NCBI RefSeq assembly: GCF_030730905.1
Contig: NZ_JAVAMP010000013.1
Span: forward strand, 85,396-149,395
Direction: 5' to 3'
From: Chengkuizengella axinellae
Lineage (GTDB): Bacteria; Bacillota; Bacilli; Paenibacillales; KCTC-33759
Length of the DNA: 64,000 bases
In this document: positions 44,389 through 53,312 of the stretch, in pieces
How the letters are laid out: every line of letters starts with the position of its first letter
Position numbering within the stretch: position 1 is the stretch's first letter
The notes under the pieces: generated by a model
Database searches by the model: none
What the model was told of the DNA's origin: nothing
Seen by the model: only the letters and a program-made list of their open reading frames with translations
Program-made: the position numbers and the translations under genes

Positions 44389-46974
44389 TTAAATATTTTC
44401 CATTTTTAATGCATCGATAATATTTTCTTTTTTCACTTTTGAACTAGCGTATAACATGGCTGCACCTACAATCATAAATATGGCTATAACTGTAAATAAA
44501 ATCGCCATCCACGGTAATGAAAAATCATAACTGAAAGTGTTCATTAAAGATGTATAAATCAAATACATGATTGCAACACTAATAGGCAAACCATATAGCA
44601 ATGATTTTATTCCATAAAAGATACTTTCATAATTAATCATTTTATTAAACTCTTTTGGTGTCATGCCAACTGATTTGAGCATTGCAAATTCTCGTTTTCG
44701 AAGTGCTATGCTAGTTGAAATCGTATTAAATATATTTGCAACAGATATCGCCGTAATTAAAACCGTAAATCCATAAATAAATACTTTCAATAATAACACT
44801 AATTGTTCAGCACGCTGTCTATCTGAAAAAATGTTACTTATAAACAAATTGCTCTCACTAAGTTCTTCGATTTCTGTTTGTGTTTTCATTGGATCTGATG
44901 AGTTTAAGAAAAGATCCGTCATTTGATATTGATACTCATCTTGGAGAACGAGTTGTTCGAATAAACTTTCAGGTACAACGAGTGTTAGTGTACCGAATCC
45001 TGCTGTACTATTACCCATAGGATATTGATCCGTTATCGCTGCAATTTCTATTGAGTTCACGAAAGTTTCTTGCTCAGTTTCAAAATCTTGTTGAATTAAA
45101 TCAAACTTATCCCCAAGATCAGTATAAATTGATTTTTCTTGAGTTATTTTACCATTATCAAAATTTTGATAAACAAATGTATCTATTACAATTGCAGTTG
45201 GATGATCTGTATCCTTAAACTTTTCAATATCTGCACCAACTGAATTTGCATAAGCTTCAAAGCTAGCTTTATCTAAAGCCTGTATAAATACTCCATAGAG
45301 CTTTTTTCCATCCTTATTTAAGCTAGAATCACTCTGAATATTTTCACCAGGAACTTTATCCATATCAATCCATGAATTTAGATAAGTTGAATTTACAATA
45401 CTATACTCCGTAACATTATCAAGTGCAGCAAATGACTTTAATTCTTCTTCATTTTCATAAGTAGTTTGCACTTGAATGTCATAATTAATACTTCCCTGTG
45501 CTAACTCCACAGATTTTTGTAAACTATTACTAAAGAAAGATATCGTTAAGAACAGTACAATACTGATGACTAAGGAAAATACAGTGACTTGATATCTTTT
45601 TTTATTTCTTTTTAAATTTTTCAAACCAATTTCCGCCTGAATTCCGAACATTTTACGAACAAGCTTAGATGTCTTTACTTTCTTTCCTGTTAGTTTGACA
45701 TCCTGATTTTGACGAATGGCATCCATAGCCGAAATCTTAGATGCTTTACGAGCTGGTAAATACGATGATATAAAAATTGTGACTAGTGAAACTCCACTCG
45801 CTGCTAAGATTGAAATAGGTGTAACTATTATAGTAAGCTTTTCATTAATATCGAATGCATTTTGAATGAGCGAGTTAATGATGGAGAAAGTAATACCTAA
45901 ACCGCCTAACCCTGCTAAAATTCCGAGTGGAATGCTTATTAAGCCTACAACCATTCCTTCGAACAAGACAGAATTTCGTTTTTGTTTTTTCGTAGCCCCT
46001 ACACTACTTAACATTCCTAAATGACGTGCACGTTCAGAAATACTGATAGCAAAGGCATTATAAATTAAGGCAATCGATCCAATCACAATGACGGAGATAA
46101 TAATGGCCGAAAGAGAAACCAAAGTTGTTCTTATGTTATCATCATTTGACACTCCATAATAACTTAACAATTGATTGTTATATGAGACGGATTCGGGTTC
46201 AATACCAATTTCTATTGCTAATGATTTGCCAAGATTATATATAGATTGATTCACCTCTTTTACTGCCACAAATGCACTAAAAGTATTCTCCGAACTAACT
46301 AAATTTTCATCAAAATAACTAAAGATTGTATATCCAGGCTCCCAAGTCTCCCATGCTGGATGATCCACTTTCCCTACAATGGTATAGGTTTTTTTCTCTG
46401 TATTTTTCAGTATTTCACTTAATGTGCCGTCCTCTAAAAAGTTTAATTCTGGAGTTTGACCTAAAGGTCTTGCTGAATCTTCATTCATCGCATAACGTTC
46501 TCCGACATCAATTGTAAGCTGATCACCAACCTCGTATTTTATGCCGCCATTTGTCTCAAGATCCTTGGGAATCACAATTTCGTCAGCCGCTTCTGGAAGT
46601 CTTCCTTCATTCAATTCAAAGGGAAATTGTTTAAATCCCTGTTCATTATATTCCTTGACAATAAAATAAGGCTTATATTTGTTTTTTGAATCTTCTAAAA
46701 GCGCATATCCAATCTGATTAGATAGAACAACCGTTGTTGTAGCCTCATCCTGTTTAATGGCTTCTATTTGTTCTTTGTTAACATCTTGCAGGTAGAAATG
46801 CCATTCCCCGTTTTGGGCAATCGTACTTCTTTTCATTAAATCTAAAAAGGATGCTGCAAGTGTTGTCACAGATGTGATCATAGCAACAGAAATGATGATA
46901 CCAATAATAGTCACAAGTGTTCGTCTTTTATTTTCCTTTAAATGCCTAAGGGTTAATTTATTTATAATATTCAT
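44389..46974 (-). CDS. FtsX-type ABC transporter permease
   Basis: 861 aa. N-terminal helix (VTIIGIIISVAMITSVTTLAASFL), large extracytoplasmic domain to about 280, FtsX block with three helices (about 285-410), second helix after RNKKRYQVTVFSLVISIVLFLTISFF (about 465), second extracytoplasmic domain, and C-terminal FtsX block (IYGFTVLITAISVANIFNTISTSIALRKREFAMLKSVGMTPKEF). Mechanotransmission-type exporter of the MacB/Bce superfamily. Co-operon with its ATPase by a 4-bp overlap. Confidence 0.9.
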   Translation of the reverse strand: MNIINKLTLRHLKENKRRTLVTIIGIIISVAMITSVTTLAASFLDLMKRSTIAQNGEWHFYLQDVNKEQIEAIKQDEATTTVVLSNQIGYALLEDSKNKYKPYFIVKEYNEQGFKQFPFELNEGRLPEAADEIVIPKDLETNGGIKYEVGDQLTIDVGERYAMNEDSARPLGQTPELNFLEDGTLSEILKNTEKKTYTIVGKVDHPAWETWEPGYTIFSYFDENLVSSENTFSAFVAVKEVNQSIYNLGKSLAIEIGIEPESVSYNNQLLSYYGVSNDDNIRTTLVSLSAIIISVIVIGSIALIYNAFAISISERARHLGMLSSVGATKKQKRNSVLFEGMVVGLISIPLGILAGLGGLGITFSIINSLIQNAFDINEKLTIIVTPISILAASGVSLVTIFISSYLPARKASKISAMDAIRQNQDVKLTGKKVKTSKLVRKMFGIQAEIGLKNLKRNKKRYQVTVFSLVISIVLFLTISFFSNSLQKSVELAQGSINYDIQVQTTYENEEELKSFAALDNVTEYSIVNSTYLNSWIDMDKVPGENIQSDSSLNKDGKKLYGVFIQALDKASFEAYANSVGADIEKFKDTDHPTAIVIDTFVYQNFDNGKITQEKSIYTDLGDKFDLIQQDFETEQETFVNSIEIAAITDQYPMGNSTAGFGTLTLVVPESLFEQLVLQDEYQYQMTDLFLNSSDPMKTQTEIEELSESNLFISNIFSDRQRAEQLVLLLKVFIYGFTVLITAISVANIFNTISTSIALRKREFAMLKSVGMTPKEFNKMINYESIFYGIKSLLYGLPISVAIMYLIYTSLMNTFSYDFSLPWMAILFTVIAIFMIVGAAMLYASSKVKKENIIDALKMENI

Positions 46975-47654
46975 CGACGAATCACCTCATTTTTAGCAAT
47001 CCTTCCGTCTTCAATCGAAATAATTCGGTCCGCTTGTAAAGCGATTCTTTCATCATGAGTAATGACAATTAATGTTTGGTTTAATTTTTTATTAAACATT
47101 TTTAATAAATCCATGATTTCCGTACCATTCTTGCTATCCAAATTCCCTGTTGGTTCGTCTGCTAGCATAATCGCAGGGTTACTGATTAATGCTCTCCCGA
47201 TGGATACTCTTTGTTGTTGACCACCAGAAAGCTGATTAGGTAGATGATTCAATCTATTATCTAAACCCATCGTTTTAACAATATCATTCAATTGCCTCTT
47301 ATCTACTCGATGTCCATCAAGTAAAATGGGCAAGGTAATATTCTCTTCAACGGATAATATCGGAATCAAGTTATAAAATTGATAAATGAGTCCAATTTGC
47401 CTGCGTCTGAAAATAGCTAGTTGAGTTTCATTCAGCTGATACATATCTGTATTATCTACCAGAACCTTTCCGCTAGAAGGACGATCCACACCGCCAAGCA
47501 TATGAAGCAGTGTTGATTTCCCAGATCCAGACGGTCCTATTATAGCTACAAATTCACCTTTGTTCACTGAAAAAGACACATTATCTAATGCTTTAACTGC
47601 TGTATCTCCTTTACCGTACACTTTAGACAGATTATCTATTTTTAAAATTTCCAT
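46971..47654 (-). CDS. ABC transporter ATPase (LolD/MacB/BceA type)
   Basis: 227 aa. Walker A GPSGSGKST, Q-loop YQFYNLIPILSVEENI, signature LSGGQQQRVSIGRAL, Walker B IMLADEPTGNLDS, switch VITHDER. Partners with the 861-aa permease. GGAGGTTTTC before the start. Confidence 0.95.
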   Translation of the reverse strand: MEILKIDNLSKVYGKGDTAVKALDNVSFSVNKGEFVAIIGPSGSGKSTLLHMLGGVDRPSSGKVLVDNTDMYQLNETQLAIFRRRQIGLIYQFYNLIPILSVEENITLPILLDGHRVDKRQLNDIVKTMGLDNRLNHLPNQLSGGQQQRVSIGRALISNPAIMLADEPTGNLDSKNGTEIMDLLKMFNKKLNQTLIVITHDERIALQADRIISIEDGRIAKNEVIRR

Positions 47655-47699
47655 GAATGAAAACCTCCTATTTGTGATGTGCTTTTAGTATATCTGTCC

Positions 47700-47923
47700 A
47701 AAATGACTGTCTGGTGACTCTTAAATGACAATTTAGTCATATACTATAACCCAAAAAAGTGACGAAGTACGTTGTAGTCTATGCCTAATACTTTTTCCAG
47801 TTTAGGATGAGCTGGTGTCAACATTATCCACATGGACGTGGATGACATTAGTTGACCGAGGTCCATACATTCAATGAGGATACTCCGGTGTTTTTGTTCC
47901 AAAGTGACTTTTTGGACATGCAC
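47700..47923. other. Non-coding gap with nested inverted repeat
   Basis: Between ATPase and kinase genes. GTCAAC-ATT-ATCCAC-ATGGAC-GTGGAT-GACATTA-GTTGAC (47817-47856) is a nested inverted repeat. No ORF with family features; the kinase pair presumably has its own end here. Confidence 0.4.
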
Positions 47924-48937
47924 TTATATGACTTGTTTATAAAACTTAATTCGAAAACGGGTACCCTTTCCTTTCTCACTTTGAACATCGATATCTCCGT
48001 TTTGAGTAGAAATAATACTATGAGCAATAGCCAGACCAATACCGACACTATCCGTGTTTGAATTTTTACCTTTATAAAAGCGTTTAAAAATATAGGGTAG
48101 GTCTTCTTTGGAAATTCCTTTACCATTATCCGCAATGATGATTTCCGTAAACAATGTATTTTCTGAAAAAGATATGGAGATCTCACCGCCTTCTTGTGTA
48201 TGTTCTATACAGTTTTTTAAAATATTGATGATGGCTTCAGCTGTCCAATTTAGATCACCAATTAATGAGACGGTGTCCTCACCATTTATATTTACCGTCT
48301 GTTCTTTGATATCCATCGGAATCAAAACCGGTTCTAGTGCTATTTGAACGAGCATTCCCACCACAATATGATCTTTTTTAAACTGCACCGTTCCAGCATC
48401 AATTTTAGAGAGCTTTAATAAGGAGGAAACAAGCCATTCTAAGCGCTCAAGTTGAATGCGAAGATTATGTATAAATTCCTTTCTTTTATCCGCTCTGAGA
48501 TGATCATCACTTAACAAATCTGCCATTACCATCATCGAGGTGAGGGGAGTTTTAAGCTGATGAGAAATATCTGAAATCGCGTCCGTAAGTTGGCTCTTAT
48601 CCTGCTGCAGTAAAGAGCTTTGTTCCGATAACATAGATGTTACTTTGTAAATATTGTTTTTTAAAATACTTAGCTCTCCTTCTTGATTATCACGCACATC
48701 CAGAGAATAATCTCCCGCACTAATTTGACGTAAGTAATTAGAAAGATTCTCTATTTCACGATATCTTCTTCTTGTAAATACAAAGAAGCACCCAATAAGT
48801 AAAACCGAACTTACGAAAACAAGCATCGCAGCGTACATTGACAGGAATGTCCCTAATGTAGTTGCACACAAACTAATTATGCACATCATCAGTAACAAAA
48901 TTTGTGTCCCTTTATGGCGCAACAAACTAATCACCAA
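47924..48937 (-). CDS. Sensor histidine kinase (small-loop, Bce/OmpR-class)
   Basis: 337 aa. Two N-terminal transmembrane segments with almost no extracellular loop (about 13-31 and 35-55), HAMP-like linker, phospho-acceptor His in ISHQLKTPLTSM (about 124), ATPase boxes NILKNCIEHT, IADNGKGIS, FKRFYKG, GIGLAIAHSI. Intramembrane-type kinases often take their signal from the partner ABC exporter. Overlaps the regulator gene by 11 bp. Confidence 0.92.
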   Translation of the reverse strand: MVISLLRHKGTQILLLMMCIISLCATTLGTFLSMYAAMLVFVSSVLLIGCFFVFTRRRYREIENLSNYLRQISAGDYSLDVRDNQEGELSILKNNIYKVTSMLSEQSSLLQQDKSQLTDAISDISHQLKTPLTSMMVMADLLSDDHLRADKRKEFIHNLRIQLERLEWLVSSLLKLSKIDAGTVQFKKDHIVVGMLVQIALEPVLIPMDIKEQTVNINGEDTVSLIGDLNWTAEAIINILKNCIEHTQEGGEISISFSENTLFTEIIIADNGKGISKEDLPYIFKRFYKGKNSNTDSVGIGLAIAHSIISTQNGDIDVQSEKGKGTRFRIKFYKQVI

Positions 48938-49610
48938 CCTTGTATCCTAAACCCCGAATGGTTTTGATTATTGTCGGATTTTGGGGATTATCCTCTAGCT
49001 TCACCCGCAACCTCTTAATATAAACGGTTAATGTATTATCATTTACGAAGTCTCCTGCTACATCCCAAATCTGCTCTAAAAGCTGATTCCTTGAGAGAAC
49101 TTGTCCAATATGATTCGCAAAGATGAGTAATAAACGATATTCTAAAGCAGTCAAAGTTATTTCCTTTCCATTTTTATATACCTTCCCTTCTTGCAAATGA
49201 ATTTGGACATTTTCTATCTCAACGATTGATTTTGTCTTTGTTTTCTTCTGATATCTTCGTAAGACTGATCGAATTCTAGAAAGAAGTTCACGAACGCGAA
49301 AAGGTTTTGTAATATAATCATCTGCCCCCATATCTAACCCCATCACTACATTCACTTCATCATCGACTGCAGTTAAAAAAATAACAGGAACATCACTCTG
49401 CTCTTTTACAATACGGCACAAGTCATAACCACTTCCATCAGGCAAAGATAAATCAAACAAACACAAAGAAAATTGCTCTAATTGTTTTAATAATACTTTT
49501 TTAGCACTTTCGGCATCATAACAAAGAACTGTGGAATAATGTTCTTCTTGCAACGAATATTCAAGTCCAGAGGCGATGGTTTTATCATCCTCCACAATTA
49601 AAATGTTCAT
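48927..49610 (-). CDS. Response regulator, OmpR family
   Basis: 227 aa. Receiver with D53 in LCLFDLSLPDGSGYDLC; C-terminal winged helix with LTALEYRLLLIFANHIGQVLSRNQLLEQIWDVAGDFVNDNTLTVYIKRLRVKLE. Likely controls the ABC exporter genes downstream. Confidence 0.93.
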   Translation of the reverse strand: MNILIVEDDKTIASGLEYSLQEEHYSTVLCYDAESAKKVLLKQLEQFSLCLFDLSLPDGSGYDLCRIVKEQSDVPVIFLTAVDDEVNVVMGLDMGADDYITKPFRVRELLSRIRSVLRRYQKKTKTKSIVEIENVQIHLQEGKVYKNGKEITLTALEYRLLLIFANHIGQVLSRNQLLEQIWDVAGDFVNDNTLTVYIKRLRVKLEDNPQNPTIIKTIRGLGYKVGD

Positions 49611-50042
49611 CTGAGAATCATCCTTTTACTTTAAATGTGATAATATGATTCAAAATACACTTTTTATTCTCCCCTATAGAGTGAAAATGTTATCAAATTT
49701 ATAATGGAGGGATATTTGCAACCCAAAAATTTATACGATTAGAAATTTATGGTTGGTGTAATGATCAATGTTGGCAACGTTAATGATTTCCGTAAATTTT
49801 TCTTCATATATTAGATTGATAATGAGTTCAATAATTATGGATTTTGTGGTATCCTTTTCCATGTCTGATCCTTTAAGTAAGGGACTTGGAGACAGAACTA
49901 ACAAACTATTTTAAAGAAGTTTTTCGTTTATAGTAGGATTTTCTCCTAATCTTTTTTTCGAATTTCTATTGTCAAATTAAAATTAAGTTAATGCAATTCT
50001 AATGATTTAAAAAGTATAAAGTGTAACGTTTGGGAGGGAAAT
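49611..50042. other. 432-bp gap without recognised features
   Basis: AT-rich; several poly-T runs but no clear hairpin, tRNA or ORF. It presumably holds the divergent promoters for the regulator (-) and the following membrane protein (+). Confidence 0.4.
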
Positions 50043-50540
50043 ATGAATTTCTTTGAAATTTTGTGGCCATATTTACTTGTTTTTATATTCTCTGCAATCC
50101 CTTTGTTTGAAGCGTATGGAGTGATTCCCATTGCCATTGTCGCAGGCTTATCACCTATTCCTGTTGTGATCATAGGGTTAACAGGGAATATTTTAACCGT
50201 AATTTTGTTAATTTTATTTATTGAGAAGGTTAAAGAGTGGAGAAATAAAGTCAAAAAAAATAAAAAACAAGGGGTTGCTAATAAGCGTTCCTTAAGAGCA
50301 GAAAAATTATGGAAAAAATATGGTTTGATCGGACTTACCATCATTGGACCTCTACTAGTAGGTAGTCATCTTGCGTCTTTCATGAGCCTTGTATTCGGAG
50401 GAACTAAAACAAAAACATTATATTGGATGATCGCTAGTATCACGATGTGGAGTCTTCTATTTTCAATTTTAACCTATTTCGGCATCAATATTTTTTTTAC
50501 AGATGGTGCAGGGACTCTAAATAAATATTTCAATAAATAA
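50043..50540 (+). CDS. Small multidrug-export family protein (PF06695-like)
   Basis: 165 aa with four hydrophobic segments: FEILWPYLLVFIFSAIPLFEAYGVIPIAIVAGLSPIPVVIIGLTGNILTVILLI, then KKYGLIGLTIIGPLLVGSHLASFMSLVFGG. This is the Sm_multidrug_ex pattern (E-Y-G-V-I-P-I core). Transport function is only presumed for the family. GGGAGGG upstream, terminator after. Confidence 0.75.
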   Translation: MNFFEILWPYLLVFIFSAIPLFEAYGVIPIAIVAGLSPIPVVIIGLTGNILTVILLILFIEKVKEWRNKVKKNKKQGVANKRSLRAEKLWKKYGLIGLTIIGPLLVGSHLASFMSLVFGGTKTKTLYWMIASITMWSLLFSILTYFGINIFFTDGAGTLNKYFNK

Positions 50541-50557
50541 ATTGGAACCTAAAAAGA

Positions 50558-50602
50558 AAGAAGCTTCCCAAAAGTTGGTATAACTAATGAGAAGCTTCTT
50601 TT
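50558..50602 (+). terminator. Rho-independent terminator
   Basis: AAAGAAGCTTC / GAGAAGCTTCTTTT arms around a 23-base loop. Confidence 0.75.
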
Positions 50603-50673
50603 ATGTTTACCCAATTGTTGTTATATAAGAGATACAGGAAGGTGTGCAGGAGCACAATTTTTGAGAGTAGGTA

Positions 50674-50710
50674 CACGTCCAGTCAAAGTCACACAATTAT
50701 GAATACAATA
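50674..50710 (+). promoter_or_regulatory. Cys-rich family promoter, copy B
   Basis: TCCAGTCA ending at 50685, 16 bp, AATACAATA (50702-50710). Confidence 0.65.
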
Positions 50711-50743
50711 TCACATCAATTTAAATATGGTGAGGTGTTTAGT

Positions 50744-51256
50744 ATGAGCCTTTTTGATGAAAGCATTTGTGATTGTTGTGTTTGCCCGATGCAGTGTGTA
50801 ATGGAGCAGTTGGTTGGGGAAGAAATTGGTATAGTAACTGCATCAGGAAGTAATATTTTTGTTATTTTAAACGAAGTAAAGAACTTTATCGCTTTCACTG
50901 ATCAGGGAAATTTTCCAATTTGTAATATAACTACTCTTCAAACAGATGGAGCAACTTCCCTAAACTTAAAACCAATTAGAAAAAGTAAAGGAGAATGCGC
51001 TTGTTGTGAAGATCCTATGACAAATTTGGCAAAATCTATGATTAGAGAAATAGTAAATATTGAAATTATAGGGAATGTTGGTCTATCTGCAGATGCAATA
51101 ATTGTTGATGTCGGTGAAGGAATTATTCTTATTGGGAATCCAGCTGGATCAGAATTGGCTCCTGTTTCTAGTTGTTTTACCACTAGAATTATACCAGTTG
51201 CAAGTAGCGTTAGTTTATCAGAAAGAACATTCAAGTTTTTGGAACAAAGAACTTAA
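50744..51256 (+). CDS. Cys-rich CDCC/CACC family protein, copy B
   Basis: 170 aa from ATG 50744 (GTGAGGTG upstream). MSLFDESICDCCVCPMQCVMEQLVGEE, LKPIRKSKGECACCEDPMTNLAKSM, DVGEGIILIGNP, SSCFTTRII and a short tail. All Cys positions of the family are present plus an extra Cys in PMQC. The terminator CCCCACCAGCT...CCGGTGGGG (51270-51301) follows. Confidence 0.82.
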   Translation: MSLFDESICDCCVCPMQCVMEQLVGEEIGIVTASGSNIFVILNEVKNFIAFTDQGNFPICNITTLQTDGATSLNLKPIRKSKGECACCEDPMTNLAKSMIREIVNIEIIGNVGLSADAIIVDVGEGIILIGNPAGSELAPVSSCFTTRIIPVASSVSLSERTFKFLEQRT

Positions 51257-51269
51257 AGTATAACGAATA

Positions 51270-51301
51270 CTCCCCACCAGCTACCTAATAAGCCGGTGGG
51301 G
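51270..51301 (+). terminator. Family-type terminator
   Basis: CCCCACCAGCT...AAGCCGGTGGGG; variants follow copies E-H. Confidence 0.7.
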
Positions 51302-51310
51302 ATGATACAT

Positions 51311-51375
51311 ACTTGACTTTGAATTTATACTCCAATACTACTTTTTCAATCGTTGCTTTAATTTTTATCAAAGCT
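51311..51375 (-). pseudogene. Holin 3'-end remnant
   Basis: TTTTTCAATCGTTGCTTTAA and flanks match the 3' end of the holin gene at 63381 (IKATIEKAVFDYNSKVK). About 20 codons are left. Confidence 0.7.
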
Positions 51376-51379
51376 AATA

Positions 51380-51441
51380 AAAAGGAGACTTCCGACAAGT
51401 TCAGCGAACTCAAGAGAAACCTCCATTAAGGAAATGTTAAA
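51380..51441 (+). pseudogene. Integrase 3'-end remnant
   Basis: Codes KGDFRQVQRTQEKPPLRK; the same segment ends the integrase pseudogene at 54163-55004 (KKGGFRQVQRTHEKPPLRK). Confidence 0.75.
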
Positions 51442-51472
51442 CCACACAAGACCGATGACTAAACCTGTTATC

Positions 51473-51526
51473 CTCCCACTTAACTTTTGTTATAAATTTT
51501 CCTAAATCTAAACCAACCTTAATCAT
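51473..51526 (-). pseudogene. parM-like gene, 5' remnant, copy 2
   Basis: From ATG 51526: MIKVGLDLGKFITKVKWE, matching the start of the ParM-like protein at 55847; then lost. Confidence 0.65.
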
Positions 51527-51540
51527 CTATTACCCTCCTT

Positions 51541-51562
51541 TGGATGATATCTGGATATTATC
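51541..51562. repeat. Tandem 11-bp repeats (two units)
   Basis: TGGATGATATC and TGGATATTATC directly adjacent, between divergent parM remnant and HTH gene. Longer set at 55861-55924. Confidence 0.6.
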
Positions 51563-51681
51563 TTTTTGTGATTTGTTAAAAGTGTATTAGCTACCGTTTA
51601 TACAATATGCTTACTTTTTTAAAATAGAATGTTTAGAAGTTTAAGGAAGTGTCAATAATGTTGATAGGGAGAGTGATTAAA

Positions 51682-51906
51682 GTGTTTGGTTTAGAAAAGC
51701 CAAGAGCTCCGCTTGGAAAATGGATAGATCGTAGAGGAATAAAACAAGAATGGTTAATTAAGAAAAGTAAACTTGGAAGAAACACAATAACTTGGGCGTG
51801 TAGTGATCGTGATTATATGCCTAGTGGGAAAACAATGCAAAAAATAATAAAAGCCCTCAGAGAAGTTGATCCTTCTGTTAGAGCTGATCAATTTTGGGAT
51901 TTATGA
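51682..51906 (+). CDS. Small HTH protein, copy 2
   Basis: 74 aa from GTG 51682 (GGGAGAGTGATTAAA before it; the upstream ATG at 51658 has none). KPRAPLGKWIDRRGIKQEWLIKKSKLGRNTITWACSDRDYMPSGKTMQKIIKALREVDPSVRADQFWDL is a Cro-like HTH: GIKQEWLIKKSKLGRNTITW gives the two helices. Closely similar to the copy at 56046. Confidence 0.78.
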   Translation: MFGLEKPRAPLGKWIDRRGIKQEWLIKKSKLGRNTITWACSDRDYMPSGKTMQKIIKALREVDPSVRADQFWDL

Positions 51907-51923
51907 AAGGAGAATTGAAAAAA

Positions 51924-52040
51924 ATGAAATGTTTATACTGTAAAAAGAAGCTTTATAAGAAACAAGACTTTTGCAATAATAAATGTAAAAAACTAAAAAT
52001 AAAAAGAAACATGGAGCAACTATTATCTTTAAGCTGTTAG
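51924..52040 (+). CDS. CxxC...CxxxC zinc-finger microprotein, copy 2
   Basis: 38 aa, MKCLYCKKKLYKKQDFCNN and KCKKLKIKRNMEQLLSLSC. Follows the HTH gene by 17 bp with AAGGAG upstream, so they form one transcript ending at the hairpin at 52157. Confidence 0.75.
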   Translation: MKCLYCKKKLYKKQDFCNNKCKKLKIKRNMEQLLSLSC

Positions 52041-52156
52041 ATTGCAATATTTTATAAAATATTAGTTTGATATAATATAATTACACTTGTACAAGTCTTT
52101 AAAGAGTTTAAAACATATTGTTTATTGAGCAAATAGGTCTTATTGGGGATAAGACG

Positions 52157-52187
52157 GAATCACTGACTTAGGTTGGTGGTTTTTTTG
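52157..52187 (+). terminator. Terminator of HTH-microprotein unit
   Basis: AATCAC...GTGGTT stem followed by TTTTTT. Confidence 0.7.
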
Positions 52188-52248
52188 TATGTTATAATAC
52201 CAAAGTAATATTTTCCCAATTATATCATTTGAAAGGTGATGTATTTTA

Positions 52249-52545
52249 ATGAAAAAACGATTTACTTCATTAGCAATACTTATATTATGTTTTACTTTGG
52301 CAGTTCCTGTATATGCAACTGACTCACCTCCTGTCATTATTGATCCTACTGAATCATTTGACCATTATGAATTCTGGTACAATCATTTTATTAACTTTGA
52401 GAATTTAGTGGCTCCAACAATTAAAGTAGCTCCTATGAGTGAGGAAAATGAAAATTACCCAGTTATTGAAAACATTGATACATTGGTTGCTCCTGGTGGA
52501 GATGGAGGTGACGATGAAGGTGGGATTGGAGGTAAAACCTTATAA
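52249..52545 (+). CDS. Small secreted protein, Gly/Asp-rich tail
   Basis: 98 aa. Signal peptide FTSLAILILCFTLAVPVYA, then a short mature region (about 75 aa) with two similar VAP segments (ENLVAPTIKVAP, IDTLVAPGGDGGDDEGGIGG). No Cys in the mature part. AAAGGTGATG upstream. A role is not apparent; size and export suit a surface or signalling peptide precursor. Confidence 0.6.
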   Translation: MKKRFTSLAILILCFTLAVPVYATDSPPVIIDPTESFDHYEFWYNHFINFENLVAPTIKVAPMSEENENYPVIENIDTLVAPGGDGGDDEGGIGGKTL

Positions 52546-52590
52546 TGAGGTTGCAAAATTCAAAAGTTTTTAGAAAAACAGATGAAACGT

Positions 52591-52818
52591 TCAAAAAGGC
52601 GAATCATAATCCCTAGTCATAATAATCTTTATGTCTTGTGTATCTCCACCATCACATTCAATATATCCACCTTTAACAAGTCCGTTCAAAGTTGAGCGGA
52701 CTGTTTTTTCATCTTTGCCTGTTTTGATTTCTATTTCATTGATGGATGGCATTCTTTTTCTAGTAGCTGAGTAATTGTATAGGATTCTTAACACTTTTCT
52801 TTGTAGGTCTGTAAGCAT
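52591..52818 (-). CDS. LexA-type winged-helix small protein, copy 2
   Basis: 75 aa. MLTDLQRKVLRILYNYSATRKRMPSINEIEIKTGKDEKTVRSTLNGLVKGGYIEC followed by a short beta tail ending TRDYDSPF. Starts 4 bp after the YolD-like gene with its own GTGAGGTG site, so the pair is one SOS-type transcript. Confidence 0.8.
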   Translation of the reverse strand: MLTDLQRKVLRILYNYSATRKRMPSINEIEIKTGKDEKTVRSTLNGLVKGGYIECDGGDTQDIKIIMTRDYDSPF

Positions 52819-52822
52819 GAAA

Positions 52823-53164
52823 TCACCTCACACTTAGTATTTCACTAAACTTGATCCATTCATAATCATCTTTTGACTCAAGTTTAATTTGTCTAAGCTG
52901 AATATCGAATTTAGTTACTGTACCAGTTTTTAAGGTATTCTCTCCAAAAGCAGTAAACAATTCTATTGTGATCTTTGTTTGTTCCATCATTGATTGTGAT
53001 AATTGTTGAGATATAATATTTATTTCTTCCTCTGCTAACTCTGGTTTGGTTTTTCTGTTTCTTTCCTTTTGGAAATGGTTCATTAATTCTTTATGTTCGG
53101 GTAGCATTATTCTGCTTGCCTCCCACATCATATTAGATCCTTCGGTTAGTTTATTTTCTTTCAA
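52823..53164 (-). CDS. YolD-like protein, copy 1
   Basis: About 113 aa from TTG 53164 (AGAGGTGAAGCAA before it). WEASRIMLPEHKELMNHFQKERNRKTKPELAEEE, TKITIELFTAFGENTLKTGTVTKFDIQLRQIKLESKDDYEWIKFSEILSV has the YolD (PF08863) pattern. YolD genes usually sit beside Y-family polymerases (UvrX) under LexA; no polymerase is present here. Confidence 0.78.
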   Translation of the reverse strand: MKENKLTEGSNMMWEASRIMLPEHKELMNHFQKERNRKTKPELAEEEINIISQQLSQSMMEQTKITIELFTAFGENTLKTGTVTKFDIQLRQIKLESKDDYEWIKFSEILSVR

Positions 53165-53181
53165 TTGCTTCACCTCTTACG

Positions 53182-53193
53182 GAACGTTTGTTC
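53182..53193 (-). promoter_or_regulatory. SOS box of YolD/winged-helix operon
   Basis: GAACGTTTGTTC with TATAAT just upstream on - and TTGCAC 18 bp before it. Confidence 0.75.
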
Positions 53194-53252
53194 TTATTAT
53201 ATAAGAGGTACAGGGAGATGTGCAAGAGTACAATTTTTGAGAATAGTTACAC

Positions 53253-53286
53253 GTCCAGTCAATGCGATACCAAATTGAATACACTA
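53253..53286 (+). promoter_or_regulatory. Cys-rich family promoter, copy C
   Basis: TCCAGTCA ending 53261, 16 bp, AATACACTA (53278-53286); RBS AAGGACGTGAT. Confidence 0.65.
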
Positions 53287-53312
53287 ATAAAAAACTATAA
53301 GGACGTGATCTA

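Noticed and set aside
51541..51562. CRISPR-like repeats
   Set aside because: Units are 11 bp and contiguous with no spacers; no cas genes in the window.
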